Assembly: GCA_003116995.1 (NCBI GenBank)
Contig: BDSL01000009.1
Location: forward strand, 1,590,501-1,654,500
Length of the DNA: 64,000 bases
Reading direction: 5' to 3'
Source of the DNA: Yamagishiella unicocca
Lineage: Eukaryota; Chlorophyta; Chlorophyceae; Chlamydomonadales; Volvocaceae
The notes under the pieces are model-generated. The model did no database searches. It worked only from the letters and a program-made list of their open reading frames with translations, and had not been told where the DNA came from. The translations under genes and the position numbers were made by a program. Positions 1 to 12,000 of this stretch are shown here, in pieces; position 1 is the stretch's first letter, and every line of letters starts with the position of its first letter.

Positions 1-3000
1 CCCAACACGGCGGCGGCGGCAGCAGCAGCCAAGCGCCAGGCAGGGGGCCGGAGGCAGCAGCCACCGCAGCAGCAGCAGCAGCAGCAGCCGGCGGGGCCCG
101 GCGGGGGGGGCCCCGGCGAGGTTGCGGGCGGTCCTGAGTCCCCCGTGTTTGAGGAGGTGGACATCAGCCTGCTGAGGGAGTGCCTGCAGTGGGAGTTTGC
201 GGAGCTGTGCGGTGGGTATGTCTCCAGGGAGGGGGGAGGGGGAGAGGGAGGGGGAGGGGGAGGGGGGGTTCGAGGAAGACCCGTGGATGCCCGTTGCCCG
301 AAAAAACCGTTTAGAACAGACGTTTTGAGATGCATGCTGGAGAATTGCGTTGGGGATACTGAAGCCGAAGGTCGTAAGGCGACCTTTGGGGGAGAGGGGG
401 GAGGGGGAGGAAACCCCGTGTACATGACGTAGGAGAAGGTGTGTGGGAGGGGAGGGGAGGAAAGCCGTGTGCGTGGGGGTGGGGGGGAGAGGTGAGGAAA
501 GCCCGCGCGTGTGTGTGTGTATGTGTGTGGTGGTGGGGGGGTTTAAAGAGAGAAGGGAAAAAGCGGTGCCAGACGCCGACGCGGTGGTGTGTCAGGCATC
601 TGTGGGGTGTGTGACTCGTGGGGACGGGGCAGTGGGATGAGGTACCGTAGTGATGTGGGGTGCGGTAGGGCTGCCGAGGTGGAGCGGCCTGGGATGTAGG
701 GATTCGAGATGGGTTGCAGGGAGAAAGATGGACTCCAGGGGTCCGGACTAATTAGCAACCGGCGAACTGACAAGGAGGAACAGGGACAACAGGTATCAGT
801 CGGGGGGTCGGGTGCTTCGGCTGCTGCTTTTTTGTCACATGCCATCTCCCACCGGATTCAATTTTGCACCCCCTCGTCCCCCTCTCCTCCCCCTGCACAT
901 GCGCACGAAAGGCGCTCCTGACGGGCGGCCCATGGCAACTGGCTACAGCTGCGATGTGGCAGATGTGGGGCCGGAGGCGGCGGTCGAGGCGGAGTCGTCT
1001 AGCGAGGAGGACGTGGAGGAGGAGGAGGTGGTGGTGGTGGAGGAGCCGGCAGAGGGAGATGGCCCCGACGGCAGCGGCGGAGGCGGCGGAGGCGAGGGCA
1101 TGAAGGGGGATGAAGAGGGGGCGGGGCGGGGTGATAAGGGACGGAGGGGGTTGCGGATTGCAGCCGGGGGGGTGGCAGCGACCGCAACGACGTTGACAGT
1201 GGTGGCAGCTCCTGCTAGGGCGGCGGTCAGCTCCACGGCGCCTGAGCCGCTGGCGGCGGTGGCGGCGGCGGTGGCGGCGGTGGCGGCGGCGGTGGCGGCG
1301 CCGCCGCGAGCTCCGCTGGCACTGCCGCCGGCGCTGGCGTTGGCGCTGAACCCGCAGCGCCTCGCGGGTTCGGGCGGCGGCGGCGGCGGCGGCTCCCCGC
1401 TGACGGCGGCAACACCGGTGGACGCGGCAACACCGGTGGACGCGGCTTCAACGGTCGCTGCTGGCGGCAACAAGCCGGATGGCGCGGCGGTGGCGGCGCC
1501 GCCGGCCGGACCTCGCAGCCGCAGCGGTGAAGACTCCGAGGAGGAGGTGGACCACCTGCTGGGCTTGCTGGCGGTGCAGCCGGGCAGGTCCGCTGCCGTG
1601 ACGGCGGTCGCCGCCGTCGGCGCGACAGCGTCGTCGTCAACGGCGTCAGCGGCGGCGGCGTCAGCGGCGGCGGCGTCAGCGGCGGCGGCGTCAGCGGCGG
1701 CGGCGTCAGCAGCGGCGGCGTCAGCGGCGGCATCGTCAGCGGCGGCGGCGTCAGCGGCGGTGATGGGAAGGATGTGGGGCCAGGCTGTCCCAGCACAAGC
1801 TACCTCGACGGGGCCGCCGGCGGCGCCCCTATCTGCGCCCTCACCCGCGGTGCCGCTGCAGCAGCTGCAGCATCATGGACGCGCGCAACCCCTGGCGCCG
1901 CCGCCGGGACTACCCCTGGCGCTGGCGCTGCAGCTGCGGTTGCAAGCTCCGCAGCCCTCGGAGGGCTCGCCGCCGCCAGTGCAGCCGCCGCCGCCGCCGC
2001 CCCCGCCGCCAGTGCAGCCGCCGCCGCCGCCACCGCCGCCGAGCACCCCGCCACTTCCGGCGGAGCGGCCGCTGGAGGCGGAAGACGCAGCCAGTGGGCC
2101 GTCGACGACGACGACGACGACGACGGTGACGAGCAATGCCCCGGCGGCGGCGGCGCCGCTGCCAGCTGGGCCCCGCCGCCGCGGCTGGTGGCCCAAGTCC
2201 TCCTTCCTTGATTTGGGAGCAGCCAGCGGCGGCAGGGCAAAGCGGAGCAGCAGGACGGCGGAGAAGCCCCCGGCGGCGGCCCCGGCGGCCGCGTCGCCTT
2301 CGGAGCCGCGACCCAACTTTGACTTTGAGCAGGTGTTGGAGGACGTGGTGGTGCTGACCTTCATGGTTAGTACGGCAGCGCTGGAGCGCGTGTTAGGCGG
2401 GTTAGGAGGCGGGGGGGGGGGAAGGTCGGGGGGGAGGGGTTCTCGGGGGTGCGGGTTTCGAGGAAGACCCGTGGATACGAGAAAAAACCGCTTAGAACAA
2501 ACGTTTTGGGATGCATGAAGGGGTGCGGGTGGGGGGTTTTGAAATTCGGTCGGTAGGTGGAAGGGTGGGGGGGAGCAGGTCGAGGGGGAGCGAATGGGTG
2601 CGGAGCTCACACATGACCTGCTGCCGAAGGGGCCCTGGTAAGAGAGCGCGGCTCCCTTCACCTGGCCTAGCCTGCCACAGACCCGGTCCCCTACCTCCTC
2701 CCCCGCCCCCCCCCCCAGGCCGGCAACGACTTCCTGCCCCACGTGCCATCCATCGACATCTACGACCTGCCCTCGGGGCTGGACCTGCTGCTGGCGGCAT
2801 ATAAGGCCCTGCTGCCTGAGATGAAGGGCTGCATCACCCAGGTATGTTTGTGGGGGGGGCGGGCGGGGGGGTTTTATAAGAGAATCCGCGAGTACACGGC
2901 CGACAAACCAAGGGCGGTGAAGGTGGTGGTCCAAAGGAGAGGCGCGGCAAGGAGACGGAGCGGAGGCGCTGCTGAGTCGTAGTGATAGGCGGGCGGGGGA

Positions 3001-6000
3001 GCGCCTGGCTTTAGTTTTTGGTTTCGATGCTCAGGCATGTCCCTATCCAAACGCGCGGTCCAAGTTTTTGCTCCAGCTAGAACACATCTCCGCCTTTGCC
3101 AGTTCGCCGGTGTACTTTACCTGCGTATCTCTACCTCGCCCCATCCGGTCACATCACCCCCCGCCAACACAGCCGCCAACACAGCCCCTGACCCCTCTCC
3201 TCTCTCATCCCCTCTGCTCCCTTCGAATCTTTTTGGCAACTCCCCCTTCCTCCTCTCCCTTCCCCTCATGCATTCCCCTCCCCTCCTCTCCCCTCCTCTT
3301 CCCTCCCCTCCTCTCCCCTCCGCCCTAGTCCAGTAGCATGCGCGCGCGTCCCGGTGTCCGAAGGCTATGCACCCACTACATTTCCCCAGTCGAAATACCG
3401 GTCCTTTCGTGTAACTCCCCTCCCCTCCTGCCCCTTTGCCGGTCGTCCGTCCCAATGCTCCAGCATGCGCCCACATCCTCGCTGTTCGCCGACCATGCGC
3501 CCACTGTCTTGTCGTTTTTCGTGTCACCGGTTTTCACGCCACCCCCCGCACATGGGGCCGCTGTGTGGCAACAGGGCGCGGGCCAAATCAACACTACGCG
3601 GCTGGCGCAGCTGCTGAGCAGGCTGGCGCGGGACGAGGAGGCTGCGTTCGTGAGGAGGGCGGTGAGCCCCCGGGGGCGGGGGGCGCGCGCGGGGCGGCTT
3701 TCGGCTTCTGGCGGAGAGGTTCGGTTAGGGAGCGGCAGGGAGGGAGACGGAGGTTGAGGTGCGGGGCTCAGGTGGGGGGAAGGGCGGGGGAGTTGCGCAG
3801 GCAGCACGAGCCCCTCTTTAGGGTATTCGATCTGCGCTGGGCGCCAACGGTCGTACGCCGTACAACCATCACCTACACGGCTCGACTTCCAAAGGCCCCA
3901 ACACCAGCCACGTTTCCGTCGCCGCCGGCGTCACCAGCGCCCCGCGCACTCCCTTGTACTATCGCAACCTCCATAAGCAACCGACCCCAACCGACTAACC
4001 GTCTCCCGCGGCCCGCAGGAGCACCGCCGCCGCTGCCACCAGCGCTCCCGCGACTCCGCCGCCGCCAGCGAGAAGGTCTTCTGGGACGCCGCCGCCGCCA
4101 TCATGGGGCCTGACGGCGTCAGTGTGGGGGAGCTGCCGCCGGGGGTGGACCTGGACTCGGGTGGGTGCGGGAGGGTGGGTGCGGGAAGGTGGGTGCGGGA
4201 GGGTGGGTGCGGGAGGGTGGGTGCGGGAAGGTGGGTGCGGGAGGGTGGGTGCGGGAGGGTGGGTGCGGGGTGTTGTGTTTGCGCAGAGCGTTTTATTACG
4301 GTACACCGGACAGCGCAGTGGGTGTGACGCCATTGGGCCTTATGTATGGACTCGGGTGACGTCGTACGCAGCCCTCAGCCTTCAGGGGGGCGGTCATGCA
4401 GCAAAATCAGGGTCGCGGCGGCGGTCTGTTGTGCCGGAATGGGGCCAAGAGCCAAGCTTGCCGTGCCTTGAAGCCTCCCTCCGGAACCACGATAACTCCC
4501 ATTCTCAGCCGAAACCCTAGAACCCTTGTCCCCCGGCCCCTTCCGTCCGTTTCTCGACCCCCCCCCCCCGCAGTCCTGTCCGGCCTGGCCCTCTCACCCG
4601 ACCTGGCGGTGGCGCTGGGTCTGGACTGGGCGCTGCCCTCCCTGGACCTCAAAACCGCCACCGACCAGCAGCTGCGGGCTGAGCTGGCCAAGAGGGTCGG
4701 CGAGCGCACGCAGGTGGGGGTTGCAAGGAAAACCAGGTGGGGGGCAGAGGGAGGGGAAAACCGTGGTGCGAAATGCGAGGTAAGAAATCACTAGCCGGGG
4801 TGCGGGGGGATGGGGGGGAAGAGGAGCGGGGGGTACGTGCTGTGTATGCGTGTGTGTGTGTGTTACGGTGTGCCGACGCCAGCTCGGACGCTACCCGTCC
4901 ATCCATTGCTCCCACTTCCCCGAAGGGGGATGATTAGTATATTGCTGTATAGTGCTGACACGCCGGAGATCCAACGGACATCGAGGGGCAGTGGGGGAGG
5001 GGCACTCGGTGCATCCGGCTGAGGGCCCCCGCCGTCACGATACCCCCCGCCCCTCAGCTACCCCTCCCTACCTCCCTTCCTCCCGCCCTCCCTGGCCCGC
5101 TGCCTGCTTTGGCAATCCCTCCCTCCCCTTGCTGGGCCGTGCGTCGCGTGGGGTCCTCGCCTCCTGTCGTGTCGCCGTAGCCGCTCTAGCTTAGCCGCCA
5201 AAGGTCATATTACGACCTTCGGCTTTAGTATCCCCAACCCAGTTCTCCAGCATGCATATCAAAACGTCTGTTCTAAACGGTTTTTTTCGGGCATCCACGG
5301 GCCTTCCTCGAAACCCCCCACTGGGCCGTGTCCCGCGTGTGCCCCTCCCTGGCCCTCACCCTCCCAGGAGCGGGTCATGAGCGGCGACCCATGGGCCGCA
5401 GACCCCTGCGGCATGGGCCTGCCCGGCTACCGCACCCGCTACTACCTGGCCAGGTTTCCGGAGCTGGACGCGGGTAAGTGGCGCAGCGACCCGTGGGTCG
5501 GGAGGGACGCGGCGGGATGGCTGGTGGTCCCGCAGCGCCGCTGCCGGTTGTTCGTTGTTGATGATTTGCTTGCTTGCCTCCCTCTCTGTGCTGGGGGCTC
5601 TACGAGCCAAGGCGTGTGTATGCGTGCGTGTGTCTGTGCGTGCGTGTTTGGGTGTTGGGTGTTGGTTTGAAAGTTGGCGTGTAGGGGCCCTGACACCGCC
5701 TGGCAGCTGCTGTCCGGCGCGCGCGTCTCAAGCGCGGCAATTGAGCGGCGGCTGCGGAGGTCCAGTGCGGCTGAGGCACCTGGCGGGAGCTGCCTGATGG
5801 TGCCCCCGCAGCTAACCCCGCCGCAACCCCCGCGCCACCCCGCTAACCCCGCTAACCCCACTAACCCCGCTAACCCCCGCGCCGCCCCGCTCGCAGGCGG
5901 TGACGTGGACAAGATAGCAGCTCGCGCCGTACGTTCGTACATGGACGGCATGTCTTGGGTTTACCGGTGCGTTTTGCCTGCCCGGCCTGGGGGGGGGGAT

Positions 6001-9000
6001 GCCGACCACCACCACCACCGCTGCGACCTGGCAGCTGGCAAGGGCTGGGGTGGAGTCGCGGCGTGAAAGCGCGGGCAAAAGGGTGTACGACAGACCGCGG
6101 GGTGGCGCCTGCTTGGGCCGCAAGCAGTGACGTCATACGTCGTGCTGCTTGTCGTAATCAAGATCGTCGCGGACAGCCGCTGTGTTGGATGGGAGGTTTC
6201 GCTTGATATAAAAACGTTGCACACGTCACATATTGGCCCTGCGACGTCGCTGAGGACCGCCCCTCCCTCCTCTCCCCTCCCCCTCCAGGTACTACTGCCT
6301 CGGCCCCGCCGCACTGGACTTCCAGCCGGACACAGAAGGCGGCAGCAGCGGCAGTAGCGGCAGTAGCGGCAGTAGCCCGCACGACGGGGCGCCGGACGGC
6401 GCGTCATGGACTTGGTGAGTGCATAGGGCCCCTGAGTGCATGGGGCCCACGAGTGCATACGGCCCACGAGTGCATAGGGCCCACGAGTGCATAGGGGCCC
6501 CTCGCTCCTCGGTGCCCCTCGGTGCGCTTCTCTTCCCCTCTGTTCCTTCTCCCCGCTCTCCTCGCCGTGACCCCTTGCCGTGACCCCTTGCCGTGGCCGC
6601 TTGGGCGGCCCCTACCTCCTTCGCCGTACGTCATATTTCATCAGCGCACGCGCAACCCCTTCATGTATCGACTCACCGCTTTCCCCATCCTCTCCTGCCC
6701 CCCCCCGCAGGGCCTACCCCTACCACTACGCGCCCCTCATGCAGGACCTGGCCAGCAGCCGCATCCAGGCGCTCGCATTCCGCGGCCGCCGCCGTACGGT
6801 GCTGGGGTCCGGCCCCGTCCGCCTGAGCCGGGAGCTGGCGGACATGGCGTACTGCAACTTGGACGAGTGGGTCTCGCCGTACGGACCGGTGCGGCCGCTG
6901 CTGCAGCTGCTATCTATCTTGCCGCCAAGGAGGTGGGGGGGGGGGGATCGAGAGGGGGGCCCGGACGTGGGGGGTTTCGAGTAAGACCGGGCGTGGGAGG
7001 GGGGGAGGGTATAAGAGAATCCGCGAATCCACGGCCGGCAGGGAGACCCGGTTACACGACATTGGAGATGGAGGACAGAAACTAGTCGGCAAAGAGTTGC
7101 TGGACACGCGTTTGGGTGTGCATGCCGGAGGATTTGGGTCGACTATCGGGAAACCTGTGGACGCGGCCCGTCGACGGCGTGCTAGAGGAAACGAATTTGA
7201 GTTATTGTTTGGGGCACCTGTGGGAGAACTCTGGTGGCCTGGTGGGGGGCTGGGCAGGGTGGGTTAGACGCGGGGAGGGGAGGGGACGGGGCGCGGAGCG
7301 GTGCGGGCAGTGCTGCTGGCGCCGCCGACTCCCGCCACTTCCTGCATGCAACGCAGCGCAACACGGCGGTGTCGCGTTGCATCGCGTTGTACCGCACCGT
7401 ATCGCATTGTGCGCTGCTACGGGTTTATTTGCCGCCTGCGACTTCCCTTCCCTGCTGCTCTCCTTCGGGGCGGCATCTGACGGACGCAACGCGTCAGTCC
7501 GCAGCGCCGAGATGAACGAGGGGGTGGCGCTGCTTGCTCGTTGCAGCGGCCCATTCGCTGCCGTCCGCTCCCCGCTCCCCTCACCCCGCTCCCCTCCCCC
7601 GCTCCGCTCCCCCCGCTCCGCTCCCCCCGCTCCGCTCCCCTCAGCGGGCCTTGCTTGCATGTCGGCACATCTCCACAACCAGGCCACGAACCGCAGGGAC
7701 CCCTCACCCCTCTCCCCTCCCCCTTTCATAACCCCCCCTTCCAACCACCCTCCAACCACCCTCCAACCACCCTCCAACCGCCTTCAGCGCCATGTCCGCG
7801 CTGCCCTCCGAGCTGGCTTCCATGTTGCTCATCGCGCACGAGATGGACGACGACCACCACCACGACGAGGGGGACACGCACGCGGAGGAGGAGGCGGCGG
7901 GGGAGGGCGGCGGCAGGCGGCAGGGGGGCCCGCGCGGAGGAGGCGGCGGCGGCAGGCGGGGAGGGAAGCGCGGCGGCGGGCGCGGGCGCGGCGGGCGGCA
8001 GGGGGCGGAGGGCGAGGAGGAGGCGGATGAGGGCAAGGAGGTGCAGCGGCGTGGCGGCGGCCGCGGCGGCCGCGGCGGCCGCGGTGGCCGCGGCGGGGCG
8101 GGGGCGGGGCAGCAGCCCCGCTTCAACGTCCTCCTGTCTTCGGCGGCAGGTAGGAGCCTAGGGGCATCGGGGGGGTGGCGAGGAAGGAAAGCCCGTGTAC
8201 GAGGGGAAAACGTGTGTGGCATACGTTTGTAGGTGCATGCTGGAGAACTTGGTTCCTGCCAATAACCGGAGGGGCCTGGTGGGAAGGGGGGTGAGGAGTT
8301 TGGGAAGTATTGGCGAGGCCACGTGGGGTCCGTGGGTGGGTGTGGGGGGTGCAGTGCCGCGATTATTGCCACCTCGTGTTTCGTGTTTTGCTTCTGTTTC
8401 TCGACACGTGTGGGTCGGACCCCGCAGCGAGTCAGCCCCCCCCGACCTGCCCTTTCCCCTCCCCCAACTATCCTGTCCCGTTGCGTAAAACGGTTTTTAT
8501 ACACCCCCCCCCCACCTGCCCCTCCCCCCGCCCCCCCACCTGCCCTTCCCCCCGCACAGACCGCATCCTGGAGGACGAGTCGGCTGGCAGTAGCAGCGGC
8601 GACGACGAGCAGGGAGGGGAGCAGCAGCAGCAGTGGGGCCGGTAGGTGCGGGGGCGGGGGACGGAGGTGGAGCAGGCCGCTGGGCTCTAGGTAGGGATTA
8701 GGTTTTAGGGTTTTAGGGTTTTAGGGTTTTAGGGTTTTACGCATGAGGTGGTTTGGGGCTTTCGTGGTGATGGCGCCAGGAGGCCAAGGACAGGGCGGTG
8801 ACCGCGAGGGAGGTGCGCCATCGATCAGCACAGCAACTGAGATGTGAGACAGCCTTGAGACGGTGACGTCCGGCCCCGCTCCCCGGCCCACCGATCCCAC
8901 ACTCGGGTCGCTGCCTGCCCAACCCCACCCACCCACCCACCCCACCCATCCACGAGTCTTCCTCGCAACCCACCCACCCATCCCACCCACCCCAGCTTCG

Positions 9001-12000
9001 GCCTAGCTCTGGACTCCTCCGGCGGGGGCGGCTCCTGGGGCCTGGACGGCGCCGGGGCCCTCAGCCTGCACTTGCTGGCTCAGCGGGTGGCGAGGTTCTT
9101 CCCAAACAACATACCGCCGCTAGTGGACCTGACTGGTGGGTGTGGGTGGGTGCGGAGTGGGGGCGTCAGGGACTGGGAGGGTTTCGAGGAAGACCCGTGG
9201 GACTGGGAGGGAGGGGGCGTTACCTGGCCTGGCGCATGGGGCGGCAGCGGCCGGGAGGTCAGCAGCAGGTGGGGGGGGGTGTAGGCCGCTGAGGTGGCGG
9301 GGGTTGCTTGGTTGGCTGCCGGGAAGGAGCGGGGCAGCAGCAGGGCAGCAGCGGGGTGCCAGCTGCGAAGCGTGACCTCACCCGCTGCTTCCAGCCAGCC
9401 AGCCAGCCAGCCAGCCAACCAGCAGGGTGAGTAGTCTCTGGCTGGCACTGCGAAGCGGCACCACTGATCTGAACCCAATAGCAAGAGCATCACACGGATT
9501 ACGGATGACACCCGCCCCATGTACGGCCATGTACGGCCCGCCGGCCGCCGGCCGCCACTCGCCCCGCGCCGGACTCACGCGCCACGATGTCAACCGGTTC
9601 CGGTGTTACCCCCTCCCTTCCCCGTGCGTCCCGGTGTCCGAAGGCTATGCACCCACTACATTTCCCCAGTCGCATTACCGGTTCTTTTATTGTAACCCCC
9701 TCCCCCGGATCTTTTCTGTAATCCCCTCCCCTTCCCCCTCCCCTCCTCCCCCCCCCCAGGCAAGAAGCACCTCCACACTGCGGTTGTGCGGCTGCCGGTG
9801 GTGCAGCCGCCGCTGCTGGCGCACGTCATCCAGGAGGCGCTGCGCTGCGGCATGGAGCTCAGCGAGGAGGAGAGGGTAGGGGCGGGAGGGGGGGCCGGCT
9901 GTGTGTGTGTGTGTGGTAATGGGTTACCGCGGAGTGGGTGCCGGGGAGCGCCGGTCAGAGCGAACGGGATGAGGCAGTGTGTCGCGTGTAGTAAGTAGTG
10001 CTTGGTAGGGCCGTGGTGGCGCAGTGGGCTTCAGACCACATGGTAGAACCATTGGGCGATGCGCTGGACACTTGACAGAGCCGAAAGAGACAGGAACCCA
10101 GCCGCACGGCACCAACTGCAACAATGGCAAACCGCCAAGACACCGTACAACAGTCCTGAGGCAAGAACAGCAGCAGCCGGCACCCAGGGGGAATTTGCAC
10201 CGAAGTCTCCCCTATGAGGAGCCGACCACCAACACACCTAGTGGGCCCGCAACCGGTGCACCAGTGGAGCGCCGCCGCGCAAGCTGTTGCTTCAATACAC
10301 AATACACACCGCTCTCCTCCCCTCGTCCCTCGCACCCCCCCAACACACACACACACACCTCCCGACCCCCCAGCGGCGCAATCGCATCCTGCCCGCTGAC
10401 CTGGTGGTTTCGGAGCAGCTCTACCGGGACGCCGCAGCCGCATGCGGTTCCGGAGCGCCGCGCGACCTCATCGCCTGGCAGCTGCTGATGGGGCCGCTCT
10501 CCCCCGCGCCCACAGCACCTGCAGCAGCCCCGGCTCCCGCTCCGGAACCAGCGCCAGCCCCGGCTCCCGCTCCGGAACCAGCTCCAGCCCCAGCCCCGGC
10601 TCCAGCAGCTGTGAGCTCCCCTTCCTTACCCTCTGTTGGCGGCGGCGGCGGGGGCATCCTGGGCCCGCTTATGGGCGGCGCGCTAGGGCTGCTGCTGTCC
10701 AAACGCGACCGGGGTGTTGCTACTGCCGCCGCTGCTGCACCTGCTGCTGCTGCTGCTGCTGCTGCTGCCGCACCTGCTACTGCCCCCGCCCCGGTGGCGC
10801 TCGAGCTGGATGTGGCAGGGCTGCCGGTGGCGGCGACGCGGGCGACGCTGCTGCCCGGTGAGCGGCGGGGAAGACGGAGGGGTCTCTTGCTGGGGGAGTG
10901 ACGGGATCCGCAGCATGCCGGGACGTTCCCTGCCCATCCCTACCAAGGACGGTTTTGTGTGTGTGTATGTGTGTGTGTGTTTGTCCCCACCTCTTCTCCG
11001 ACCCACCCGCCCCCGGCAATACGCACATGTCCCCCCAACCCACGGGTTTCTTCTCACCCCCCCCAAACACACCGCCTCCGCTCTCCGCCCAGGCGCCCAG
11101 CCCCCCGAGCTGCGAGTGGACCGAGGCAGCTGGAGGCGGCTGGAGGCGGCTGCGGCTCGCGGCAGGACGTACGCGGAGAAGGTGCTGGGCATCAACAAGG
11201 GGGCGGCGGGGGGCTGGCAGCAGGTGTGTATGGGGGAATCCGGGGGGGGGCGCTGGCAGCAGGTGTGTATGGGGGTGGCATAAAAAAATGGAGTGTGTAT
11301 GGGGGGGCGGGGGCGGGGGCGGGGGCGGGGGCGGGGGCGGGGGCGGGGGCGGGGGCGGGGGCGGGGGCGGGGGCGGGGGCGGGGCGGGGGCGGGGCGGGG
11401 GCGGGGGCGGGGCGGGGGCGGGGGCGGGGGCGGGGGCGGGGGCGGGGGCGGGGGCGGGGGCGGGGGCGGGGGCGGGGGCGGGGGTGGGGGCGGGGGCGGG
11501 CTGGCATCAGGTGCGTATGGGGTGGGGGGGTTCGAGGGAAACCCGTGGATGTCCGAAAAAAAAACCGTTTGAAACAGAAGTGGGGGGGGAGCGCGGGGCG
11601 ATGCAGGGGCGTGTCCCAGCTTGGGCGGGTGTTCGGAGCTAATCCGGGGAAGGTCGTTGCCGGCGGTTAGCTGAGCGGCCTAGTCCTTGTCGCCCTCCCC
11701 AGGGGGGAGGAGTACCTGCCCACCTGAACTGGGGCCCATGTGCAGCAAGCGTGGAACTCCCCGCCGCCCTCAACCCCCCCCTCGCCCCCTCCCGACCGGT
11801 TGCCCCTCTCCCACATGCCTCCACCGGTTGTCGGATTTGCAGTACCGAGGTGCCGGCGGCGCCAACCCCGCGGCCCAGGCCAACGCGAATGCGGTCGGCA
11901 GTAGCCACGAGTACATGGGGTACGGCGGCGGCGGCGGCGGCGGCGGTGGGGGAGATGGCGGCGGCGGTGGAGGATATGGTCGCGGCAGCGGGTCGCATCA

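Noticed and set aside
1227..1796. Long open frames antisense to the XRN low-complexity exon
   Set aside because: They are shadows of GC-rich triplet repeats; the plus-strand frame joins flanking XRN exons in phase.
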